Part shown: positions 26,782 to 34,593 of the stretch, piece after piece
Numbering within the stretch: position 1 is the first letter of the stretch
Layout of the letters: every line of letters begins with the position of its first letter
From: Frankia sp. AgB1.9
GTDB lineage: Bacteria; Actinomycetota; Actinomycetes; Frankiales; Frankiaceae
Length of the DNA: 64,000 nt
Assembly: GCF_016786355.1 (NCBI RefSeq)
Contig: NZ_JADWYX010000047.1
Span: 1-64,000 of the forward strand
Direction: 5' to 3'
Program-made: the position numbers and the translations under genes
The notes under the pieces: model-generated
Seen by the model: only the letters and a program-made list of their open reading frames with translations
The model's database searches: none
What the model was told of the DNA's origin: nothing

Positions 26782-27680
26782 CTGAGGCCGCCGTTCTGCC
26801 GGGGGCGATCGAGAAGCCGAAGGCCTTCCTGCGGCTGGTGAAGATCGAGCACTCGGTCTTCGCGCTGCCGTTCGCCTATGTCGCGGCGCTCGCCGCCGGG
26901 TTCCGGGCCTCCGGCTCGGTGCACTGGGCGGATCTGTTCCTCGTCACGGTCGCGATGGTCGCGGCCCGGACGTTCGCGATGGCGGCGAACCGAATCATCG
27001 ACCGGCGGATCGACGCGCAGAACCCGCGGACGGCGACCCGCGAGCTGGTCACCGGCGTCGTCGCGGTGCGCACCGCGGTGATCGGCAGCGTGGTGGCTCT
27101 GGTGGTGTTCCTGGCGGCCGCCGCCGCGCTGGGCTGGCTGTGCCTGGCGCTCGCGCCGGCCGCCGTCGTGCCGCTGGTCGTCTACCCGTACGCCAAGCGG
27201 TTCACCGACTTCCCGCAGGTCATCCTCGGGATCGCCCAGGCGGTGGCGCCGATCGGCGCCTGGATCGCGATCACCGGGCACTGGTCGTGGGCCGCGGTCG
27301 TGCTCGGGCTCGCGGTCGGCACCTGGATCGGTGGTTTCGACCTGATCTACGCCTGTCAGGACGTCGAGGTCGACCGGCGGATCGGGGTGCGCTCGGTTCC
27401 GGCCCGGTTCGGGGTTCGGGCGGCCCTCGTCGGCTCGCTCGTCACCCACGTCGTCACGTTCGGTCTGTTCGTGGTCTTCGGGCTGATGGAGCACTTCGGC
27501 GCGCTCTGGTGGGTGGGGATCGGCCTCACGGCCGTCGCCTTCGGGTACGAGCACGCGATCGTCCGTCCGACCGACCTGTCCAAGGTCAATCGGGCGTTCT
27601 TCACGGCCAACGGTTTCGTCGGCATCGCGCTGTTCGTCTTCGCCCTCGTCGACCTGGTCGTCCGCGGCCTGCACGGGTGA
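26778..27680 (+). CDS. mqnP: UbiA-family prenyltransferase for menaquinone (MqnP type)
   Basis: An integral membrane prenyltransferase that joins the polyprenyl tail to the naphthoate ring. The 300-residue protein has about eight to nine helices and the two Asp-rich motifs: NRIIDRRIDAQNPRT near residue 73 and DVEVDRRIGVRS near 195. KPKAFLRLVKIEHSVFALPF at the N-terminus is typical of menaquinone UbiA proteins that work with MqnE/C. The GTG start overlaps the ubiD-type stop. The side chain should come from the polyprenyl synthase encoded at the end of the window. Confidence 0.93.
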   Translation: MTEAAVLPGAIEKPKAFLRLVKIEHSVFALPFAYVAALAAGFRASGSVHWADLFLVTVAMVAARTFAMAANRIIDRRIDAQNPRTATRELVTGVVAVRTAVIGSVVALVVFLAAAAALGWLCLALAPAAVVPLVVYPYAKRFTDFPQVILGIAQAVAPIGAWIAITGHWSWAAVVLGLAVGTWIGGFDLIYACQDVEVDRRIGVRSVPARFGVRAALVGSLVTHVVTFGLFVVFGLMEHFGALWWVGIGLTAVAFGYEHAIVRPTDLSKVNRAFFTANGFVGIALFVFALVDLVVRGLHG

Positions 27681-28459
27681 CGAGCCCGGCCGGTGATCCC
27701 GCGGCGAACGCGGTCGGGGTTGACGCCGAACTGGCCCGGCGGCCGTGGGTGGTCGGGGTCAGCGGCGCGAGCGGGACGCCGTACGCGGCGTCGGTGCTGC
27801 GTGGGCTGCTCGCCGCCGGACTGCCGGTCGACCTGGTGGTGTCCAGGGCCGCCCGGCTGACGCTGCTCGACGAGACGGGCATCGCCTGGCGGGACGGCCC
27901 AGGCGCCTGGCCGGAGGCACTCGCCGACTGGCTCGGCACCAGCCTCGCCGGCTGGACGCGCCCCGACCGGGACGAGGTCGTCGCCGCGGTCGACGCGCTG
28001 GTCCGGGTGCACGGCGCAGACAACCTGGCCGCCGGGCCGAGCAGCGGCTCCTACCCGACCAGGGGCATGATCGTCGTTCCGGCGAGCACCGCGACCGTGG
28101 CCGGGATCGCGCTCGGCCTGTCCAAGGACCTACTGCAGCGCGCAGCTGACGTCACCCTCAAGGAGGGCCGCCAGCTGATCGTCGTCCCGCGCGAGATGCC
28201 CTTCACCGGGGCGACCCTGCGCCACCTGGTCACGTTGCACGACGCGGGGGCCGTCGTCGCGGCCGCGAGCCCGGGCTTTTACGCCGGGGTCGCCGACGCG
28301 CAGGCATTGGTCGACTTCGTCGCCGGCCGGGTGCTGGACGCCGCCGGCGTACCCAACGTCCTTTTCCGCCGATGGGCGGGCGAACTGGGCGCGGCGCGGA
28401 CCGACCGGCCGCGACCTGGCACAGTGGACAACGGGACGACAGCAGGATCAGGGGCGTGA
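27677..28459 (+). CDS. mqnM: UbiX-family flavin prenyltransferase (MqnM type)
   Basis: Makes prenylated FMN, the cofactor of the UbiD-type decarboxylase. The 260-residue protein begins with an unconserved 20 residues, then VVGVSGASGTPYAASVLRGL (FMN site), GSYPTRGMIVVPASTATVAGIA, LLQRAADVTLKEGRQLIVVPRE and a C-terminal ALVDFVAGRVLDAAGV. About 30 residues more than usual lie between the first and second blocks (GPGAWPEALADWLG and following), and the last 35 residues are a variable tail. GTG start overlaps the UbiA-type stop. Confidence 0.93.
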   Translation: MTSPAGDPAANAVGVDAELARRPWVVGVSGASGTPYAASVLRGLLAAGLPVDLVVSRAARLTLLDETGIAWRDGPGAWPEALADWLGTSLAGWTRPDRDEVVAAVDALVRVHGADNLAAGPSSGSYPTRGMIVVPASTATVAGIALGLSKDLLQRAADVTLKEGRQLIVVPREMPFTGATLRHLVTLHDAGAVVAAASPGFYAGVADAQALVDFVAGRVLDAAGVPNVLFRRWAGELGAARTDRPRPGTVDNGTTAGSGA

Positions 28460-28470
28460 GGGAGATCGGT

Positions 28471-28923
28471 ATGGCGCGCGGGCGCGGGGACCGGGCAGAC
28501 AAGGCGGCGACGCCGACCGTGGCGAAGGGCACACCCGCCACGAAGGTGACGCCCGCGAAGGTGACGCCGACCAAGGTGACGCCCGCGAAGGTCAAGGTGA
28601 AGCAGACCAAGGTCGCGCCGCCGCCGGGGAAGACCGGGTCGGGCGGGCTTTTCGGGAAGCGGCCGAAGCGGGAGCTCGAGGAGTTCGACCTGCGGGCCGC
28701 GCTGCCGTTCTTCCTCGCCAGGATCGGGATCTTCCTGGTGATCGCCGTGGTGCTCTGGCTCGCGGCGGGCCTGCCCCTCGTGCTCGCCGTGCTGCTCGGA
28801 CTGATCGGCGGCGCGCTGGCCGGCTACCCGCTGGCCCGGATGCAGAAGCAGGCCGCCCGCGTCGAGGGTTCGGCGCCCGCGCCGCCGGTGAAGCCCGTGA
28901 AGCCGCCGAAGGCCCGCAAGTAG
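28471..28923 (+). CDS. DUF4229-like membrane protein with Lys/Thr/Pro repeats
   Basis: A 150-residue protein of unknown function. The N-terminal half is basic and repetitive (units like KVTPAKVTPTKVTPAK), then DLRAALPFFLARIGIFLVIA and a second hydrophobic stretch LVLAVLLGLIGGALAGYPLA form two membrane helices ending in RMQKQAAR, the arrangement of the DUF4229 family. ATG chosen for the strong AGGGAG six bases upstream; a GTG at 28456 overlapping the UbiX-type stop is possible. It lies between menaquinone genes and is probably co-transcribed with them. Confidence 0.8.
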   Translation: MARGRGDRADKAATPTVAKGTPATKVTPAKVTPTKVTPAKVKVKQTKVAPPPGKTGSGGLFGKRPKRELEEFDLRAALPFFLARIGIFLVIAVVLWLAAGLPLVLAVLLGLIGGALAGYPLARMQKQAARVEGSAPAPPVKPVKPPKARK

Positions 28924-29012
28924 CCGACCTCCGGGGTGAGCCGCGCTGCCTTCGCCCGCCGGGCCCTTGTGGATCATCTGGGTCTGGCGGAAGGCGGATA
29001 GGCTTGCCGGTT

Positions 29013-30161
29013 ATGGATGCCGGGCGCAAGCGGGAGATCGAGGACAAGGTCCGGGCCGGGGACCGGCTGGACCGTTCCGACGGCGAGTGGCTGTACGCCA
29101 GCGACGACCTCGCCTGGCTGGGTGCCCTCGCGCACGAGGTCAGGACCCGCAAGAACGGGAACCGGACCTTCTTCAACGTCAATCGGCATCTCAACCTGAC
29201 GAACGTCTGCTCGGCCAGCTGTGCGTACTGCTCCTTCCAGCGCAAGCCGGGCGAGGCCGACGCCTACACGATGCGCATCGAGGAGGCCGTCCGGCTCGCC
29301 AAGGAGATGGAGCCGTCCGGCATCACCGAGCTGCACATCGTCAACGGCCTGCACCCGACCCTGCCGTGGCGGTACTACCCGCGCTCGCTGCGCGAGCTGA
29401 AGGCGGCGCTGCCCAACGTGGCGCTGAAGGCCTTCACGGCCACCGAGATCCACTGGTTCGAGAAGATCAGCGGCCTCGGCGCCGACGAGATCCTCGACGA
29501 GCTGATCGACGCCGGCCTGGAGTCGCTGACCGGCGGGGGCGCCGAGATCTTCGACTGGGAGATCCGCCAGCAGATCGTCGGCCATGAGACCCACTGGGAG
29601 GACTGGTCGCGCATCCACCGGTTGGCGCACGCCAAGGGCCTGCGCACGCCGAGCACGATGCTCTACGGCCACGTCGAGTCGCCCCGCCACCGGGTCGACC
29701 ATGTGCTGCGGCTGCGCGAGCTGCAGGACGAGACCGGCGGTTTCGCCGTCTTCATCCCGCTGCGGTTCCAGCACGACGCCGCCGGCGACCCACGCAACCG
29801 GCTGATGAACCAGCCGATGGCGACCGGCGCCGAGGCGCTCAAGACCTTCGCCGTCTCCCGGCTGCTGTTCGACAACGTCGACCACATCAAGTGCTTCTGG
29901 GTCATGCATGGCCTGACCACCGCCCAGCTGGCGCTGAACTTCGGCGCCGACGACCTGGACGGGTCGGTCGTCGAGTACAAGATCACTCATGACGCCGACC
30001 GGTTCGGCACCCCGAACACGATGACCCGCGAGGACCTGCTCGGGATCATCCGGGACGCCGGCTTCCAGCCGGTCGAGCGGGACACCCGCTACCGGGTCAT
30101 CCGCGACTACGAGGGCCCGGACCCGTCCCGCCGCGACGTTCCCCAGCCGATCGACGCGTAG
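29013..30161 (+). CDS. mqnE: Aminofutalosine synthase
   Basis: A radical SAM enzyme that joins 3-(1-carboxyvinyloxy)benzoate, the MqnA product, with S-adenosylmethionine to give aminofutalosine. The CxxxCxxC iron-sulfur site is Cys66, Cys70 and Cys73 (CSASCAYC); ELHIVNGLHPTLPW, GLESLTGGGAEIF and FIPLRFQHD follow, as in other MqnE proteins. 382 residues, full length. ATG used; a TTG three codons earlier is weaker. A 90-base gap separates it from the preceding gene. Confidence 0.95.
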   Translation: MDAGRKREIEDKVRAGDRLDRSDGEWLYASDDLAWLGALAHEVRTRKNGNRTFFNVNRHLNLTNVCSASCAYCSFQRKPGEADAYTMRIEEAVRLAKEMEPSGITELHIVNGLHPTLPWRYYPRSLRELKAALPNVALKAFTATEIHWFEKISGLGADEILDELIDAGLESLTGGGAEIFDWEIRQQIVGHETHWEDWSRIHRLAHAKGLRTPSTMLYGHVESPRHRVDHVLRLRELQDETGGFAVFIPLRFQHDAAGDPRNRLMNQPMATGAEALKTFAVSRLLFDNVDHIKCFWVMHGLTTAQLALNFGADDLDGSVVEYKITHDADRFGTPNTMTREDLLGIIRDAGFQPVERDTRYRVIRDYEGPDPSRRDVPQPIDA

Positions 30162-30172
30162 GCGAGGCCGAC

Positions 30173-30577
30173 GTGACCGACCAGGACCGCCCCGCGACCC
30201 CGTCCGGGACCGAGCCTGTCGTGGACGATCCTGCCGAGCCTGTTGTGGACGAGCCTGTGGTGGACGAGCGTCCGGCCGCGGCCGGGCCGGTGGTCGGCCA
30301 GTCGACGCGGCGGCCGGAGGCGGCCCGGCCCGCCCCCTTCCGGCCTGCGGGCGGGGCCGGGATCGGGTCGATCTTCGTGTTGGCGTTCCTGGTGATCCTG
30401 CTGCCTGGGGTCGTGCTGTACCTGGTCACCCACGCACTGGGCCTTGGCCTGGCGCCCTCGACCCTGCTCGGGCTGCTGCTGGTGATCGTCTGCCTGGCCC
30501 TCTTCCCGAGCGTGCTGGTCCGGCTGGGCTGGGTGAAGAAGCGCCAGCGCGCCAAGCCGGCCGGGAGACAACGATGA
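30173..30577 (+). CDS. Hypothetical membrane protein
   Basis: A 134-residue protein that I do not recognise. The first 60 residues are acidic and Pro-rich with repeated PVVDEP units; two membrane helices follow (IGSIFVLAFLVILLPGVVLY and STLLGLLLVIVCLALFPSVL), ending in a basic KKRQRAKPAGRQR tail that would face the cytoplasm. GTG start 11 bases after mqnE. Position inside the menaquinone locus suggests co-transcription but not a function. Confidence 0.7.
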   Translation: MTDQDRPATPSGTEPVVDDPAEPVVDEPVVDERPAAAGPVVGQSTRRPEAARPAPFRPAGGAGIGSIFVLAFLVILLPGVVLYLVTHALGLGLAPSTLLGLLLVIVCLALFPSVLVRLGWVKKRQRAKPAGRQR

Positions 30578-30596
30578 CGCAGGGTCGGAGGATCCC

Positions 30597-30860
30597 ATGA
30601 CCAAGCCGTCAAAGGCCGAGATCGCCTCGTCGGGGCCGGCCAAGGCGCCGCCGGGGATGCTCTCGCTCCACGTGCGCTACTACGGCCTGCGGGTGCTGCT
30701 GTTCGGCGTGGTGACCGCGGTCGTGCTGCTGCTTGGCGTCAGCACGGTTCCCGGCATCTTCCTGTCCTTCGTGATCAGCGGGGTGCTGAGCCTGCCGCTC
30801 GCCCTGCGCCAGCGCAGGGCGACCCAACAGGCGGCTGAGCTGCGCCGAGGCGGGAGTTGA
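30597..30860 (+). CDS. DUF4229-like small membrane protein
   Basis: 87 residues, with YYGLRVLLFGVVTAVVLLLG and IFLSFVISGVLSLPLALRQR as two membrane helices and a charged tail, matching the DUF4229 family that is frequent near menaquinone genes of actinomycetes. GGAGGATCCC precedes the ATG. The stop overlaps the TTG start of mqnA, so the two are coupled. Function unknown. Confidence 0.78.
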   Translation: MTKPSKAEIASSGPAKAPPGMLSLHVRYYGLRVLLFGVVTAVVLLLGVSTVPGIFLSFVISGVLSLPLALRQRRATQQAAELRRGGS

Positions 30861-31810
30861 CCACGGCCGGCGCCGACGACGCCCAGACCGCCGCGACAGA
30901 CCCGACACCCGTGCCACCGGTCACCGCGGTCCCCGGGCCGCGCCCCGGTGGCTCGGCCGCTGACGTCGTCGAGACCCGGCCGCGCGTTGGGCACATTCAG
31001 TTCCTGAACTGCATGCCGTTCTACTGGGGTCTGGTCAACTCGGGCGCCCTGCTCGACCTGGACCTTTTCAAGGACACCCCGGACCGGCTCAGTGAGGCCC
31101 TCGTCGCCGGCGAGCTCGACCTCGGGCCGATCAGCCTCGTCGAGTACCTGCGGCACGCCGACGAGCTGGTAGTACTGCCGGATCTCGCCGTCGGCTCCGA
31201 CGGGCCCGTGCTCTCGGTGGTGCTGAGCACCCAGGTACCCGTCGACGAGATCCGCTCGGTCGCGCTCGGCTCGACCTCGCGGACCAGCGTGCTGCTGGCC
31301 CGGATGATGCTCGAAGACCGGTTCGGAGTCCGGCCGCGGTACGTCACGATGCCGCCGGACGTGCCGACGATGCTGCGGGAGGCCGACGCGGCGGTCACGA
31401 TCGGTGACGTGGCGTTGCGGGCCTACTACGAGTTCGAGCAGGGCGGCCCCGGCCACCGGCCCGAGGTGGTCGATCTCGGCGCGGCCTGGCGGGACTGGAC
31501 CGGGCTGCCGATGGTCTTCGCGATCTGGGCGGCCCGCCGCTCGTTCGCGCGGGCTCACCCCGGCCTGGTCAAGGAAGTACACAGCGCCCTGCGTGGCGGC
31601 ATCGAGCTCGCCCTCGCCGAGGTGGAGACGGTCGCCGCCCGCGCGTCGCGCTGGGAGGTCTTCGACCAGGCATCGCTGGTCCGCTACTTCACGACGCTCG
31701 ACTTCCGCCTCGGCGAGCGCCAGCTCGCCGGTGTCGCCGAGTTCGCCCGCCGCGCCGCGATGCGCGGCGCGGTTCCGCCGCCGCGCGACATCGTCTTCGC
31801 CGAAGTCTGA
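30857..31810 (+). CDS. mqnA: Chorismate dehydratase
   Basis: Converts chorismate to 3-(1-carboxyvinyloxy)benzoate, the entry step of the futalosine pathway. The 317-residue protein carries the family pattern VGHIQFLNCMPFYWGL, GELDLGPISLVEYLRHAD, LGSTSRTSVLLARMML and the ITIGD-like VTIGDVAL. The first 40 residues are variable. The TTG start overlaps the preceding stop; a GTG at 30911 would remove part of the variable N-terminus and cannot be excluded. Its product feeds MqnE, encoded two genes upstream. Confidence 0.94.
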   Translation: MTTAGADDAQTAATDPTPVPPVTAVPGPRPGGSAADVVETRPRVGHIQFLNCMPFYWGLVNSGALLDLDLFKDTPDRLSEALVAGELDLGPISLVEYLRHADELVVLPDLAVGSDGPVLSVVLSTQVPVDEIRSVALGSTSRTSVLLARMMLEDRFGVRPRYVTMPPDVPTMLREADAAVTIGDVALRAYYEFEQGGPGHRPEVVDLGAAWRDWTGLPMVFAIWAARRSFARAHPGLVKEVHSALRGGIELALAEVETVAARASRWEVFDQASLVRYFTTLDFRLGERQLAGVAEFARRAAMRGAVPPPRDIVFAEV

Positions 31811-31979
31811 CCGGACCGCGCGCCGAGCTGCCTCCATGATTGGGTCCTTTGGTTTCGCGGTGGCCAGGGTGGCAGGCGCGCGGGAGTCGTGACTAGGCCG
31901 CGCGTGCGCCGGGACTAGGTAGCGCGGGAGCTGGCGTCGAGTGCCGCAGCTGACCACGCTGGCCTCGTCCCGAGACCGG

Positions 31980-32058
31980 CAAGATCGCTGTTTTGGCCCT
32001 CGCGTGGCTGCAACCGCAGCGGTTTTGTGACCATGCGAGGGCCAAAACGACGATCAAG
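31980..32058. repeat. 79-bp intergenic inverted-repeat element, copy 2
   Basis: Starts CAAGATCGCTGTTTTGGCCC and ends ACGACGATCAAG, with an inner match of 22 out of 25 positions between the two arms (GATCGCTGTTTTGGCCCTCG against the reverse of the right end). Lies in a 308-base non-coding gap (31811-32118) between convergent mqnA and regulator genes; nothing else was found in the gap. Confidence 0.8.
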
Positions 32059-32118
32059 CCAGGGTGCCCGGCGCCTTTCGCGTTCCGCGATGCGGTCGGT
32101 CTCCGCGCGGAGGGGGGA

Positions 32119-33300
32119 TCAGACCGGGGGGTGGAAGGCGCGGGAGAGGCCGGCCAATGGGCGTTCTCGTCGGGCGTCGGTGGTGGCGAACCGGGCGATC
32201 CGGCCCTTCACGAGCGCTACGAGCAGCGGGGTGCTGGCCCGTCCGCCTGGGGCGGTCAGCACGTCGCCGACGCCGCGCCACGGCGGGCCGGCCGGTTCCG
32301 CGCCGAACTCTGGCGGGTCGTAGCCGAATCGACCGGCGGCGAGCTCGTCGACCCGCCAGGCGATCAGGTCGCGGGGCGCCTCCGGGGTCCCGTATCCCAC
32401 GGGATCGGTCTCCGCTGTGGAACCGCCGACATAACCGAAGTCGAGATGGCTGACGGTCGCTTCGTCGGCGCCGACGACGGCCGCCGGGCGGTTGTATACC
32501 GGGTACGGATCGTCGAGGTCGCGAACCGCCAATTCGTCGACTTCTGTCGCGATTGTCAGGTCACCGTTTTTCGCGTCGTTCGGCTGGGCGGCGAGCGCCT
32601 CGGCGTGGCGCGCGGCCTCGGCCACCAGCCGGTTGACCGCGAGCGTCCAGGCACGCAGCCCCGCGTGGCCGGTGAGCTCGGTGAACACCGCCGCCTCCAG
32701 GCAGCAGGTGCAGGCGCCGGACAGCTCGCCAAGGTCGAGCAATGCGATCGCGAGCAGGCCGGCCAGATGACCGGCGATCAGGAAGAGCCGCAGCTGCTGG
32801 TGCGGCAGCATCGGGGTGCGCAGCAGGCCGTCGACGATCTCCTGCTGGTCGAGTACCCGGTCGCGGATGTCGCGCGGGCCGAGGCTGCCGGCGATCGCGA
32901 TCAGCTCTCCGACCGTCCGGTCGAGGTAGTCCAGCTCGGCGTCGCAGCGGCGGTTGCCGAGCAGGTCATGGACCCGGGAGCGGGACTCGTGCTCAGGATC
33001 GCGCCCCCGGCCGGTCGCCTCGGCCCGTGCCGAGGCTGCCTCGTCGCGCAGCGCGACCAGTGCGCCGTCGGCGCACAGCGCCGCGTCGACGGCGACCACC
33101 ACCGGGCGGGGAGGAATCCCCTTGCTCGGCTGCTCAAGCTGGCTGACGTAATGACGGCTGTAGCCGGTTCTCTCGGCCAGCTCGTCGCGGGACAGACCGC
33201 GGGCGCAGCGGCGACGTCGAACCTCCTGGTGGAAGATTCCCTCGACGGCTGCCGTGCCTTCCGGGCCACGGCTGCCCTGCCGCCTGCCCGCATTCAGCAT
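32119..33300 (-). CDS. XRE-type helix-turn-helix regulator
   Basis: A 393-residue protein with an N-terminal helix-turn-helix of the Xre/Cro type (about residues 22-78; GLSRDELAERTGYSRHYVSQ is the recognition region). The remaining 300 residues look like the helical, TPR-like sensor part of large actinomycete XRE regulators; two cysteines (ACTCCLEAA) occur in it. No enzyme motif. A GTG two codons upstream of the ATG is an alternative start. It is divergent from the receiver gene. Target genes and ligand unknown. Confidence 0.82.
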   Translation of the reverse strand: MLNAGRRQGSRGPEGTAAVEGIFHQEVRRRRCARGLSRDELAERTGYSRHYVSQLEQPSKGIPPRPVVVAVDAALCADGALVALRDEAASARAEATGRGRDPEHESRSRVHDLLGNRRCDAELDYLDRTVGELIAIAGSLGPRDIRDRVLDQQEIVDGLLRTPMLPHQQLRLFLIAGHLAGLLAIALLDLGELSGACTCCLEAAVFTELTGHAGLRAWTLAVNRLVAEAARHAEALAAQPNDAKNGDLTIATEVDELAVRDLDDPYPVYNRPAAVVGADEATVSHLDFGYVGGSTAETDPVGYGTPEAPRDLIAWRVDELAAGRFGYDPPEFGAEPAGPPWRGVGDVLTAPGGRASTPLLVALVKGRIARFATTDARRERPLAGLSRAFHPPV

Positions 33301-33551
33301 GTGCACCCCATTGGTCGCACCGCGGGTCTCGATCCCGACCTAAATCATGATCGCGCCGCGAGTCACTGTTTGTGATCAGTCTATTGCGTCCGGGACCGTG
33401 CGCCGCTAGAGGCAAAAGGTCCCATACGGGCCTCGTTACCCGGATTAGCGCTTTCCGGCCACGCCATTCAGGCGGAGTGCCCCGGGCCATCCGCGAATAC
33501 CACCCCGAATGACGATGGGCGCACCGTGCGCCAGCCGGTAGAACGGTAGGA

Positions 33552-34112
33552 GTGGACCGGAACATCGCCGCGGACTTGGGGGCAGGCGGAGCGGCGTATG
33601 GAGCGGCGCGCGGAGGTTCAGCCGGAGGGCCAGACGCAGGGGCGGACCTGGCGGCGGAAGAAGGTACCGCCGGTTCGGGCAGGCCGGCGGGGGCGCCCGT
33701 GAGTGCCTTCACTACCCCTTACGGGCCAGCGCCGGTTCGGGTGGTCGTCGCGGACGACGCCGACGGGGTGCGCGAGCTGATCTGCCTGCTCCTGGACATG
33801 GAACCGGACTTCACGATCGTCGGCCGGGCCGCCAACGGAGCGGAGGCTGTCGACGTGGTCGCCCAGACCGGGCCAGATCTAGTCCTGCTCGACGTGGCGA
33901 TGCCGGTGCTGGACGGGATCGCCGCGCTGCCGCGCATCCGCCGGCTGGTGCCGGGCGCCCGGGTGGTCGTCTTCACCGGGTTCTCGGCCTATACCGTCCG
34001 TGACGAGGCTGTGGCGCTGGGCGCTGACGACGTCATGGAGAAGGGCCTCGGAGCCGGCCCGCTCATCGATCGCCTGCGCGCTGTCTGCGCGCGCTCCGCC
34101 CCGGCCGGCTGA
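33552..34112 (+). CDS. Stand-alone response regulator receiver
   Basis: A receiver domain without an output domain. It starts at about residue 61: VRVVVADDADGVRELICLLL (acidic pair 68-69), phospho-acceptor Asp114 in LVLLDVAMPVLDG, Thr142 in VVFTGF and Lys164 in VMEKGLG. The protein stops soon after the domain. The first 50 residues are Gly/Ala-rich with weaker third-position GC bias, so translation may really begin at the GTG at 33699. No histidine kinase gene is adjacent. Role unknown; it could relay phosphate to another partner. Confidence 0.78.
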   Translation: MDRNIAADLGAGGAAYGAARGGSAGGPDAGADLAAEEGTAGSGRPAGAPVSAFTTPYGPAPVRVVVADDADGVRELICLLLDMEPDFTIVGRAANGAEAVDVVAQTGPDLVLLDVAMPVLDGIAALPRIRRLVPGARVVVFTGFSAYTVRDEAVALGADDVMEKGLGAGPLIDRLRAVCARSAPAG

Positions 34113-34145
34113 TCACTTGCCCGCATCGCGGCGCACGGTGGCCAC

Positions 34146-34175
34146 TTGAATCCCCACTAATCTGGTGGGTAAAAT
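34146..34175 (+). promoter_or_regulatory. Predicted promoter of the sulfite reductase operon
   Basis: TTGAAT (34146-34151) and TAAAAT (34170-34175) are separated by 18 bases, a good vegetative-type promoter in this GC-rich setting. CCCAC and GTGGG (34153-34157, 34165-34169) form an inverted repeat between the two hexamers, a plausible repressor site. Transcription would begin near 34183, about 60 bases before the leader peptide. Confidence 0.55.
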
Positions 34176-34241
34176 AGTGAACCTGTTCGTCGAGCATTGT
34201 CTACGCCACAATCTCGGCGCCCTCGTCGCATCTGTGAAACC

Positions 34242-34382
34242 ATGGCGTCTATGACTGCGCCTCGCCACCGTTCGCGGCCGTTCGCCGCCGTGGCGCCGCG
34301 CCTTCCGGAGCTCCTGCTGGTCTCGCGCCTGCACGTGGACCTGCTCCGGGTCGCCAGCGCGGGCTGTTGTCGCACCCGCTGA
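34242..34382 (+). CDS. Cysteine-type leader peptide of the sulfite reductase operon
   Basis: A 46-residue reading frame whose C-terminal half, LLVSRLHVDLLRVASAGCC followed by RTR and a stop, matches the LVSRxHVDLxRVASAxC pattern of the short leader peptides found before sulfur genes in Streptomyces and other actinomycetes. Two adjacent cysteine codons (TGT TGT) lie five codons before the end. In mycobacteria similar cysteine-rich upstream frames act as cysteine-responsive attenuators. A second ATG at 34251 is equally possible as start. It precedes the sulfite reductase gene by 211 bases. Confidence 0.78.
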   Translation: MASMTAPRHRSRPFAAVAPRLPELLLVSRLHVDLLRVASAGCCRTR

Positions 34383-34427
34383 CCGGCTGAGCTAGACCTT
34401 CCTCGCTCCCCGTCAGGACAACTGGCT

Positions 34428-34516
34428 GGCCGCCTCGCGGCCGTCGGGCCTGGCGAGATGACCCCCGCTGTGACCAGGCCCTGGATGGCCAGAGGTGACC
34501 GGCCGGCGGCTGGTCA
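34428..34516 (+). promoter_or_regulatory. Possible attenuator structures after the leader peptide
   Basis: GGCCGC/GCGGCC (34428-34433, 34437-34442) gives a 6-bp hairpin with a CTC loop, and TGACCAG/CTGGTCA (34471-34477, 34510-34516) gives a 7-bp stem enclosing a smaller CTGG-ATGG-CCAG hairpin. They lie between the leader peptide and sulfite reductase, where a terminator/antiterminator switch would be expected. Pairing was checked by eye only. Confidence 0.45.
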
Positions 34517-34593
34517 GAGGGACACAAGCTGACCCGGACCGTGTGCCGTCCCGCAGACGGTGCCCCGCTCCTCCCAACGTCGCGAGAGATCAG

